Source: Bacteroidales bacterium (lineage in GTDB: Bacteria; Bacteroidota; Bacteroidia; Bacteroidales; WCHB1-69). From it: a DNA stretch of 6,827 nucleotides. Positions 1-6,473 of the stretch are shown here, in pieces. The notes beneath the pieces are model-generated. The model saw only the letters and a program-made list of their open reading frames with translations, searched no databases and was not told the DNA's origin. The stretch covers positions 1 to 6,827 of the forward strand of contig JAFZUH010000169.1 of NCBI GenBank assembly GCA_017618435.1, in the 5' to 3' direction. Position 1 is the first letter of the stretch, and each line of letters begins with the position of its first letter. A program made the position numbers and the translations under genes.

Positions 1-1888
1 AGACGTAGGTATATGGTGTCGTACCTCCGTTTACTTGCACTGATACTTTCCCCTTCGGCAGATAACATACCGTAGAATCCTGACTTATCGTATCCCGCAA
101 ACTATCCGGCTGCGTAACAACTACTGTATCGAACAACTCGCAACTGTATTCATCTTTGGAATAAAATCTATACGTCCCTGCACGCAACTGTTCATAACGT
201 CCGCCTGATACTATGGCATTGACTATGGAATCTCGTCCGCTTTTGTCCGGCATTACCCAATATGCCGTCTCTATATCTCCTCCTCCCGTTATCGCTCCTT
301 GTGTGATAACGCCTGACAATTCCCCGTAACACAACACATCGCTGTGGGTGATGTTCACACTCGGCGACAAATGTGTGATATGTATCGTATCGTATGCATA
401 GCAATTGACCGTATCCAACGACTTAACCCAATAGGTCCCCGCTTTACTTATCGGTAAGGTATTGCCTACTTGGGTACCTATGGAAGTGCCGTCATACGTT
501 ACTCCGCCCCATTCGTGTTGTATAAAATAAGAATTTATTACCTTTACCCTTAATGTGTCTTTTACATTATCACACAGATATTGAGGTCCGGATATTTCAA
601 CCTCTGCTGAAGGAAATATTCTTATTTGGTGTTCCTTTATAACTATAGAAGTATCCACACAACCATTGCCCGCCTCAACGGTCAATTTCAGCAAATAATC
701 CCTAGGGGTATTGTTAGGCGGATTGGGAAAGGTAAAAGTAAATAGGGAGTCATGTGATATGACATCCAAACCATGTACTTCCCACGTTATTTGTCCTTTG
801 TGTCCATTTCGTACAGTGGACAAATCCACCATGGTTGCCGTACGGGTACAGGTATCATATTTACTTGTATAATTTCCGTCTTTATCATAAATATCCACGC
901 TATTGGGACCGGTACGGATACCATAATAAAAGTTGGGGTCTATAATTGTTCTCGCCATAACGGTACGCAATGTGGAAGTACAGCCCATTTTAGATGTTAC
1001 CACACATTCGAAAACTTCTCCGTCCACATAGTCTGAAACATTTATCTGTGTATCACTGCTGCTCCACCCCGGTTTGGAGGTACGTGTCCATTGGTAAGTA
1101 ACAAAACCATCAGGGGCACGCATTAAGGCTTCTGTACTACCCTCACAAAACATCAGGTCAATGGTCATCGGACGGCATTCCGCCACAAAATAGGCATAGC
1201 CCCAGTGGTAAGCATATTTACAATCTATAATTTGGAAACGGATTTTTATAGTTTGACCCATTAACATGTCCAAATTAAAACCTACCGTAGTCCAATCTTT
1301 TCCATTTATAGATGTAGAGGAAGTTCCCCTACACACTAAATCAGGGTCGTTTTTGTCAGAAATCAAAGTAACATCACTACAACCTAAAGAAGTAATAATA
1401 TTATCTGCCATATCCCGAATTTGCAGTTTAAATGTAGGTTGTTCTACCGCAGTATGTCCCGCTTGTTGCATAATATAGGCAAAAGACAACAATAACAATG
1501 AGTTATTGCTGTCTACTGTCATCGTATATTCTAAAGCATTAGAATTGATGGAATCTTTAGGAGTATGTCTTGCATCATGCTCATTTCCCAATTTGCAAGA
1601 ATACAAAAAACCATTAGGTATCTTTTGTATTTTATCACACTTTTCGTCTTTTGCTGTACCTATGTCATCGAAACTATAAATAGTATGTTGTCCAGATATA
1701 GGTATAGTAGAGAAAAGTGTAATAGGATATATATTTGTTGAGCCTGTTTTATACTTGTCCCGATATGCCTGCCAATTGGTAAAATTTTTCATGGAAAAGT
1801 CCAGATTGGGACAAGAGGATTGCCCAAATGTGCTGATAGACATCAATATCAGACTTACTGTACACAAGAAATATCTATACAATCTCAT
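1..1888 (-). CDS. T9SS-type surface protein, tandem paralog of the next gene (3' end outside window)
   Basis: I translated this frame by hand: 629 codons from the ATG at 1888 to the left edge without a stop, so the gene is partial but unbroken. Residues 1-22 look like a signal peptide (MRLYRYF, hydrophobic stretch, STFG before Gln23). The rest matches the first ~620 residues of the 1000-residue neighbour: GQHT, DEKC, SCKLGN, TVDSNNS, SLGCSDVTL, DWTTVGF, GYAYF-AECRPMTIDL, FYYGIRTG, RTATMVDLSTV, EWGG and AGTYWVK recur in order. In an ungapped 96-residue stretch (about residues 319-414) I count 66 identities. A degenerate SprB-like unit starts near residue 510 (LCYGELSGVI), and a second begins at residue 608 (CYLPKGKVSVQVNGGTTPYTY) as the window ends. 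By analogy, a PKD domain and a type B T9SS signal should follow outside the window; that is inference. Its role is probably surface display or adhesion; no enzymatic motif was seen. Base composition shifts strongly along the gene. Confidence 0.93.
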   Translation of the reverse strand, partial: MRLYRYFLCTVSLILMSISTFGQSSCPNLDFSMKNFTNWQAYRDKYKTGSTNIYPITLFSTIPISGQHTIYSFDDIGTAKDEKCDKIQKIPNGFLYSCKLGNEHDARHTPKDSINSNALEYTMTVDSNNSLLLLSFAYIMQQAGHTAVEQPTFKLQIRDMADNIITSLGCSDVTLISDKNDPDLVCRGTSSTSINGKDWTTVGFNLDMLMGQTIKIRFQIIDCKYAYHWGYAYFVAECRPMTIDLMFCEGSTEALMRAPDGFVTYQWTRTSKPGWSSSDTQINVSDYVDGEVFECVVTSKMGCTSTLRTVMARTIIDPNFYYGIRTGPNSVDIYDKDGNYTSKYDTCTRTATMVDLSTVRNGHKGQITWEVHGLDVISHDSLFTFTFPNPPNNTPRDYLLKLTVEAGNGCVDTSIVIKEHQIRIFPSAEVEISGPQYLCDNVKDTLRVKVINSYFIQHEWGGVTYDGTSIGTQVGNTLPISKAGTYWVKSLDTVNCYAYDTIHITHLSPSVNITHSDVLCYGELSGVITQGAITGGGDIETAYWVMPDKSGRDSIVNAIVSGGRYEQLRAGTYRFYSKDEYSCELFDTVVVTQPDSLRDTISQDSTVCYLPKGKVSVQVNGGTTPYTYV

Positions 1889-1990
1889 GCCGACATAACA
1901 TATTACTATTTTTCCCTGTAAGTAATATTTTATTTCTCAAGTTTTTCCAATTTTGTAATGCCTACAAATAACATTCACTATACACCACTG
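1889..1990 (-). other. 102-base intergenic leader between the two paralogs
   Basis: This A/T-rich gap separates the TAG stop of the 1000-residue gene from the ATG of its paralog. I see no GC-rich hairpin followed by T's, and no clear Bacteroidota promoter (TAnnTTTG with an upstream TTG). Read-through from the upstream gene is therefore plausible. It holds an inverted repeat (listed separately) and no Shine-Dalgarno sequence close to the start. Confidence 0.6.
1900..1928 (-). repeat. Perfect 8-bp inverted repeat in the leader of the paralog
   Basis: ATATTACT (1900-1907) and AGTAATAT (1921-1928) are exact reverse complements separated by 13 bases. The left arm ends 12 bases from the ATG at 1888. 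In RNA of the minus strand this would form a weak A/U-rich stem with an A-rich loop. It is not followed by a T run on that strand, so it does not look like an intrinsic terminator. It could be a dyad operator, a leader structure affecting translation, or chance in A/T-rich DNA. Confidence 0.4.
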
Positions 1991-4900
1991 CTATTTCAAT
2001 ACGGTTACATTACCGACAAATTCATATTCCTGTCCGGTGTAATCCTGAACAACAATAATATATGAATAAACAGTATTTGGTGCAACAATCTTTCCGTTCA
2101 CGGTACCGTCCCATTTTTCATTCGGGTCTTCGGTTACAAAAACACGTTGTCCCCATCTGTCATAAATAACCATTTTATAACCATTAGGAGCATATTCGCT
2201 CATCACCGGTCCCCATGTATCATTCAAATCATCACCGTTAGGACTAAATGAATTGGGTATAAAGACATTCAACTCATCATAAATATGAACCATTTTGGAA
2301 ATAGTATCTGTACAACCGTTCACATCTATTACCTGCATAAACACCTTATAATCGCCTTCTGTTCCATAACTATGATAAACCAAATCGCCAGTAGTTGTTG
2401 TACCATCGCCCATATCCCAATTCCAAGCACTCAAGTTACCTTTGCTTTGGTCGGTAAAGGTGATAACTGTTGTACTTGCCACACTATATGAGTTGGCATC
2501 AAAATTGGCGGTAGGTCCATCTATATGCACCACTTCAAAACTCCGTTGTGCTGTACAGAATGTATCTGTTACCGTTACCCTATACTGACCTGCCGGCAGT
2601 GATTTTATATTCGGTGTAGTATCTCTCATCTGTCCGCCACTTCCCGATGTCCACACATACGATACCGAACCGGGATTGCCGCTTGTTACTGAAGTACTGA
2701 CAGTACCATCTTGTCTATGACAAGTTTCAGGAGTTGTATTGCCTGTCAATACCAAACTCGGATAAGAAGGCACTTCTATCTCGGTTTCAGCAGTACAATG
2801 GTCCGCATCTTCGATTTTAATATGATATTTGCCACCTTTCACATTCAGTATGGATTCATTCGTACTGGACGAAGGGTTGGGTGTCCACGTATAAGTGATA
2901 GGCAATTTTGCATCTTTTACCGCTATGGTAGCATGACCGTTGCTTTGGTTGCAGGTTTCCATACCTACAGAAGCGACACTGATGGTAGGACTGGGTATGG
3001 AACGTATTTGTATACTGTCTTCTGTTGTACACTTGTTTGAATCTGTAATAAACACTTTGTAATATCCTGAATCCTGATTATTGATAGCACTTTGGGTGCC
3101 CACTTCTGAACCATCATCCATTTTTATCCATTTGTAAGTATATGGAGGTGTTCCACCCCTTACGATTACCGAAGCGGAACCATTGGGCAAGAAACATGTT
3201 GTCGGTTCTTGAGAGCATTCGGTTTGCAACAATGGCGGTTGAGTTATCTCCACCGAATATTGCAATTTACAACCATCTACATCGACAGCATAGAAAGTAT
3301 AAGTACCAGCCATCAAATCGGTATATCGTTTCCCGGTAATTCTTGTGGCATTGTCTATGGAATCGTTTCCATTTATATCTTTCAATACCCAATATGCCCT
3401 ATCTATAATACCGCTACCCGTTATCGGACCATGAGAAATAACCCCAGTCCGTTCGCCATAACACAAAATATCAGTTTTTTGAATACTCATAGACGGTGAC
3501 AATGGAGCCACTTCTATAGTATCATAAGCATAACAACCTACTGAATCCAAGGCTTTTACCCAATAAGTACCGGGACCTGTTATCGGCAATTTGTCCCCAA
3601 CACCATTTACTGTTTTTCCATCGCTGGTAAGTCCGCCCCATTCATAATGAACGAAATAAGAACGCAAGGTGTGAACAATTAATGTATCTTTCAATCCCTC
3701 ACACATACGTTCCGGACCGGAAATGTCCACCATAGGCGACGGATATATTCTTATCCAGTGTTCCTCCAAAGCATCTGATGTGTCGGCACAACCGTTTTCC
3801 GCTTCCAAGGTCATTCTTATCAGATAATCTATAGGCTCGTTGGTTGGAGGGTCAGGAAAAGTATAGGTAAACAAAGAATCGGTGGAATAGGCATTCAAAC
3901 CATGTATTTCCCATATTACCTTATCTTTTTTACTATTGTGTACCGTGGACAAATCCACCATGGTAGCCGTACGGTTACAAGTATCATATTTATTGGTATA
4001 TAATCCGTCCTTATCATAAATATCGGCACTATGTTCTCCTGTACGAATACCATAGTAAAACGAAGCATCTATAGATGTTTTGGCAATGATAGTACGCAAT
4101 TTGGAGGTACACCCCAATTTGGAAGCCACCTCACATTCAAATTCTTCACCATCCAAAGGTTCTTGAATATTTATTTGCATTCTATTGTTCCGCCAAGACG
4201 GGTCGGAACTACGTGTCCATGTATAAGTCATAAAACCTTCGGGGGCACGCAATCTTGCAGCCGAACTTCCCTCACAATACATCAAATCTATGGTCATAGG
4301 ACGGCATTCCGCAATAAAATAAGCATAACCGTAGTGAGCCGATTGCGTACAGTCCATGGTTTCAAAACGTATTTTTATCGTTCTGCCTATCAAAGGTTCC
4401 AAACTGAAACCGACTGTTGTCCAATCTTTTCCGTTCGGGTCGCTGGAACTACTTGCCCGGCATACCAAATCGGGGTCGGTATTATCTGCCGCCAAGGTTA
4501 CATCGCTACAACCCAAAGAGGTGATAATATTGCCATTGGTATCACGTATATTCATTTTAAAGGTAGGTTGTTCAGGTTGAGAGTGACCGGCTTGTTGCAA
4601 AATGTAGGCAAATGCCAATATCAACAATGAGTTGTTGCTATCCACTGTCAAAGTATATTCCAAGCCTTCGGCACCTTTGCCAGTCCCGTCATTTCCCAAT
4701 TTGCAGGAATATTCATATCCGTCAGGTACCTTTTGTATCAAACGGCATTTTTCATCTTGCAAAGTATTATCTATTATCGATTGGGTATAACTAATTAGTG
4801 TATGTTGTCCTGTAATCGGGTTGGAAGCATGCAAGTTGGGACCGCTTGTTGTTGCATTGCCGACATAGGCCTGCCAATACATAAAACTATTCAAAGAAAA

Positions 4901-4993
4901 ATTCAGATTCGGACATTGTCCAAATGCATTAACAACAAACAACAAACTTCCAATGAATACCGCTGACCTGAAAAACAACCTTTTCATCTTCAT
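1991..4993 (-). CDS. Large T9SS type B cargo: SprB-like repeats, PKD domain, gliding motility-associated C-terminal domain
   Basis: Complete 1000-residue gene, ATG at 4993, stop TAG. A second ATG at codon 3 (MKMKRLFF) would give an equally good signal peptide. Residues 1-25 are a Sec signal peptide ending VNAFG before Gln26. Residues 27 to about 500 form a cysteine-rich, beta-type ectodomain without a family I can name with certainty; DWTTVGF, IKIRF and GYAYF-AEC (190-230) resemble a jelly-roll segment often seen in Bacteroidota PKD/CHU_C proteins. SprB-like units follow at about 501-588 (degenerate), 589-668, 670-745 and 747-822, each with Cys, an N/DG turn and YTW/YVW. PKD is about 825-905 (FTDQS, WNWDMGDG, YGTEGDYKVFMQV). 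The type B T9SS signal (CHU_C) is about 906-1000: FIPNSFSPNGDDLNDTW, YDRWGQRVF, KWDGT. The product should cross the outer membrane through the T9SS and be displayed or released. Adhesion or matrix is the likely role (inference); no catalytic motif was seen. A truncated-by-window paralog lies 102 bases downstream, and a DUF5723 gene 82 bases upstream. Confidence 0.96.
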   Translation of the reverse strand: MKMKRLFFRSAVFIGSLLFVVNAFGQCPNLNFSLNSFMYWQAYVGNATTSGPNLHASNPITGQHTLISYTQSIIDNTLQDEKCRLIQKVPDGYEYSCKLGNDGTGKGAEGLEYTLTVDSNNSLLILAFAYILQQAGHSQPEQPTFKMNIRDTNGNIITSLGCSDVTLAADNTDPDLVCRASSSSDPNGKDWTTVGFSLEPLIGRTIKIRFETMDCTQSAHYGYAYFIAECRPMTIDLMYCEGSSAARLRAPEGFMTYTWTRSSDPSWRNNRMQINIQEPLDGEEFECEVASKLGCTSKLRTIIAKTSIDASFYYGIRTGEHSADIYDKDGLYTNKYDTCNRTATMVDLSTVHNSKKDKVIWEIHGLNAYSTDSLFTYTFPDPPTNEPIDYLIRMTLEAENGCADTSDALEEHWIRIYPSPMVDISGPERMCEGLKDTLIVHTLRSYFVHYEWGGLTSDGKTVNGVGDKLPITGPGTYWVKALDSVGCYAYDTIEVAPLSPSMSIQKTDILCYGERTGVISHGPITGSGIIDRAYWVLKDINGNDSIDNATRITGKRYTDLMAGTYTFYAVDVDGCKLQYSVEITQPPLLQTECSQEPTTCFLPNGSASVIVRGGTPPYTYKWIKMDDGSEVGTQSAINNQDSGYYKVFITDSNKCTTEDSIQIRSIPSPTISVASVGMETCNQSNGHATIAVKDAKLPITYTWTPNPSSSTNESILNVKGGKYHIKIEDADHCTAETEIEVPSYPSLVLTGNTTPETCHRQDGTVSTSVTSGNPGSVSYVWTSGSGGQMRDTTPNIKSLPAGQYRVTVTDTFCTAQRSFEVVHIDGPTANFDANSYSVASTTVITFTDQSKGNLSAWNWDMGDGTTTTGDLVYHSYGTEGDYKVFMQVIDVNGCTDTISKMVHIYDELNVFIPNSFSPNGDDLNDTWGPVMSEYAPNGYKMVIYDRWGQRVFVTEDPNEKWDGTVNGKIVAPNTVYSYIIVVQDYTGQEYEFVGNVTVLK
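1994..2278 (-). other. Type B T9SS C-terminal sorting domain (CHU_C) of the 1000-residue protein
   Basis: Residues about 906-1000. Hallmarks are the N-F-I-P-N-x-F-S-P-N-G-D-x-x-N-D-x-W-type opening (here VFIPNSFSPNGDDLNDTW), YDRWGQRVF, the W-D-G-T element, an NTVYSYIIVVQD strand and a terminal GNVTVLK strand. In this family the domain is recognised by the type IX translocon; type B signals characteristically need a longer C-terminal region than type A and often a dedicated PorP/SprF-like partner. The domain appears intact. Confidence 0.93.
2279..2521 (-). other. PKD domain of the 1000-residue protein
   Basis: Residues about 825-905, between the last SprB-like unit and the sorting domain. It shows the PKD signature: an ANFDAN opening, VITFTDQS, the WNWDMGDG core, then a YHSYGTEGDYKVFMQVIDVNGCTDT strand pair (positions 873-896). 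PKD folds are beta sandwiches used as spacers or protein-protein modules in secreted Bacteroidota proteins. Confidence 0.9.
2528..3493 (-). repeat. Four SprB-like protein repeats in the 1000-residue protein
   Basis: Protein-level repeats, roughly 75-90 residues each, covering residues about 501-822. Three typical units begin with TC followed by an N/DG turn (TCFLPNGSASV at 599, TCNQSNGHATI at 680, TCHRQDGTVST at 757), then YTYKW / YTYTW-type strands (ITYTWTP, VSYVWTS), a G-x-Y strand (SGYYKVFITD, GGKYHIKIED, AGQYRVTVTD) and a closing Cys (655, 733, 813). The first unit (CYGERTG at 511) is degenerate and carries an insertion around a YWVLKD strand. The units have diverged in DNA sequence, so recent slippage is unlikely. 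Confidence 0.85.
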
Positions 4994-5075
4994 TATTTTT
5001 TAGTTTAACTTTTTACTTTCCTTTTATTCTAATGATACTGTTTTTTGCTTTTTTGTTGCCTATCACTAAAATTTT
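4994..5075 (-). other. 82-base A-rich intergenic leader
   Basis: This gap lies between the TAA of the DUF5723-type gene and the ATG of the 1000-residue gene. Read on the minus strand it is rich in A runs and ends AACTAAAAAATAATGAAG, an A-rich region before the start instead of a Shine-Dalgarno site, as is common in Bacteroidota. I found no terminator hairpin and no TAnnTTTG promoter, so transcription probably continues from the upstream gene. Confidence 0.6.
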
Positions 5076-6458
5076 TTAAAAGTTCAAATAATAACTTGGT
5101 GCCGTATCGGATATTCTTTTGCCTCTAATATGATTGAAACGTCCGCCGACAAAGTTGATACCGAATACGACATTTACGTTTTTCAATTTATCCACATATA
5201 CATTGTTGACATAATCCACCATTGTATACAAATTAAATGCACCAAGTTTCAAACTGAAACCGAGACCGGGATTCAAGGCAGATTTCAATCTAAATGTATT
5301 TCCAACGGTGAAATCGAAATATTTACCCAAGTTTCTATGGTAAGAAATGCTGCCCGCCGGAACGAACAGACCGCCATACATTCTTGCATTGAAAGTAAAT
5401 CCGAATCTGTCATTTTTGGATAACCATACGTATGCACCTATATTGAGTTTGGTTGTCAGCATTTTGTTATAAGAAGGTATATCCACGGGGTTGGCATTTT
5501 TAACGCTTTCTTTCATTGTATCAGCCATTACCTCAAACACATGTGTCCAATCTTCTCTTTTTTCCGCAGTGGTCAAATCGGCTCCTTCAAAAACCACTTC
5601 GGTTGGTTCTATCCGCATACTTTTGGCATTGTCCCAATGAATAAAACCCAAATCCAAAACAGAGGCTTCCACCTCTACCCATTTATTAATACGGTAGCGG
5701 AATCCCAAATCGAAAGCAAGCCCTTGTGAGCGAAAAGCCATGGCTTCATACATTTGTCTGAAAGACATGTTGCCGAAATCATCAACAGTATCCATAGGTA
5801 CGATACCGCCATAATACACATCGGCATAATAATTCAATAGCAACTGATCGAAATCGGCTTGTGATGTCAATGCGGCATAGGCTTTTTGTGTATGCACATG
5901 AGCGAGTCCAAACAAATATTTCACCTTTCCGCCAACTGACAATTGAGAATTTATTTCCCTATTGTAACCTATGGCAAATTCGAGATAAGCATTCCCATTG
6001 ACAGCACTTCTGTCCAAAAACTGTTGTGTTTTGCCTTCTCTGTCAGCATTTCCATTTATCACAAAATCGAACAAACCGCCTTTAATATTAAGACCAGCAT
6101 CTACATTCAGACTTGTATTGAACCACAAATAATTGGAACCGCCGAAACGGAAACCGAAATTGATAAGTTCTTCTTTAAAATTCAAATCTATAATATTATT
6201 GCCTTTGGTGTTTCGTTTCCACCCTTTGGCCGTAATATGATAATAATTATACAAATTGGTAGGCATATTCACACCGACCTGTATTCTGCTCAAGGCAGGA
6301 AAACCGACATGAAATTTATACGGCGTATAAGTTCCCGGATTTTCATCCAAGGCTTGAGGAATATATAAATTTTTCAACAAAAATGTTTCTTGTGCTTTCA
6401 AGGTTGATACTGAAACCAACAAAGCAAAAACAACTATTATATATCTGACTGTTTTCAT
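5076..6458 (-). CDS. DUF5723-type outer-membrane protein
   Basis: Complete 460-residue gene from ATG at 6458 to TAA. Residues 1-22 form a clear signal peptide (MKTVRY, hydrophobic core, STLKA before Gln23). The mature protein is made of alternating, aromatic-rich beta strands with short turns (INFGFRFGGSNYLWFNTSLNVDAG near 99-122, AYLEFAIGYNREI, FDLGFRYRINKWVEVEASVLDLGFIHWDN near 249-276, GFSLKLGAFNLYTMVDYVNNV near 400-420, VNVVFGINFVGGRF near 428-441), as in an outer-membrane barrel. It ends in Phe. The early FPALSRIQVGVNMP block and the overall pattern agree with the DUF5723 family as I remember it. The molecular role of that family is unknown to me. No PorP/SprF signature was recognised. 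It follows the upstream gene by 15 bases and precedes a large T9SS cargo gene, so it may belong to the same operon and act at the outer membrane with that cargo; this is inference. A PorV/FadL-like barrel would be the main alternative. Confidence 0.88.
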   Translation of the reverse strand: MKTVRYIIVVFALLVSVSTLKAQETFLLKNLYIPQALDENPGTYTPYKFHVGFPALSRIQVGVNMPTNLYNYYHITAKGWKRNTKGNNIIDLNFKEELINFGFRFGGSNYLWFNTSLNVDAGLNIKGGLFDFVINGNADREGKTQQFLDRSAVNGNAYLEFAIGYNREINSQLSVGGKVKYLFGLAHVHTQKAYAALTSQADFDQLLLNYYADVYYGGIVPMDTVDDFGNMSFRQMYEAMAFRSQGLAFDLGFRYRINKWVEVEASVLDLGFIHWDNAKSMRIEPTEVVFEGADLTTAEKREDWTHVFEVMADTMKESVKNANPVDIPSYNKMLTTKLNIGAYVWLSKNDRFGFTFNARMYGGLFVPAGSISYHRNLGKYFDFTVGNTFRLKSALNPGLGFSLKLGAFNLYTMVDYVNNVYVDKLKNVNVVFGINFVGGRFNHIRGKRISDTAPSYYLNF

Positions 6459-6473
6459 GGCTATTCCTTTTTA
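6459..6473 (-). promoter_or_regulatory. Shine-Dalgarno-like site for the DUF5723-type gene, with tandem stop
   Basis: The 15 bases between the two genes read TAAAAAGGAATAGCC. AAGGA (6469-6465) lies six bases before the ATG at 6458, which supports that start. The first three bases form a second in-frame TAA directly after the stop of the upstream gene. A Shine-Dalgarno site is uncommon in Bacteroidota and is absent before the two large genes here. The close spacing favours co-transcription. Confidence 0.55.

Noticed and set aside
192..404. 70-codon minus-strand frame inside the left gene
   Set aside because: It overlaps the long 629-codon frame in another phase; the protein is Arg/His-rich without any family features, and the long frame has paralog support.
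816..835. Small inverted repeat GTGGA-CAAA-TCCAC, also at 3945-3964
   Set aside because: It lies in the conserved coding block MVDLST in both paralogs; the symmetry follows from the codons, so no separate regulatory role is claimed.
773..1036. 87-codon plus-strand frame
   Set aside because: Antisense shadow of the left gene, with no signal peptide, motif or supporting context.
1..1888. The left gene considered as a pseudogene or frameshifted remnant
   Set aside because: Hand translation shows one uninterrupted frame of 629 codons that aligns with the intact paralog, so it is only cut by the window edge.
4031..4630. 199-codon plus-strand frame
   Set aside because: It lies antisense inside the well-supported 1000-residue gene. 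A similar antisense frame appears at the paralogous place in the left gene (1266-1478), as expected from the shared coding strand, not from a real gene.
5064..5083. A/T palindrome-like run after the DUF5723-type stop, considered as a terminator
   Set aside because: There is no GC stem and the runs do not form a stable hairpin followed by a T tract on the minus strand.
5083..5096. Possible promoter element TATTATTTG at the end of the DUF5723-type gene
   Set aside because: The spacing is one base too long for TAnnTTTG and no clear upstream element was found at the expected distance; it also lies in coding sequence.
5943..6368. 141-codon plus-strand frame, Ile-rich
   Set aside because: It is antisense to the DUF5723-type gene; its Ile/Thr-rich composition mirrors the coding strand, and there is no ribosome site or family motif.
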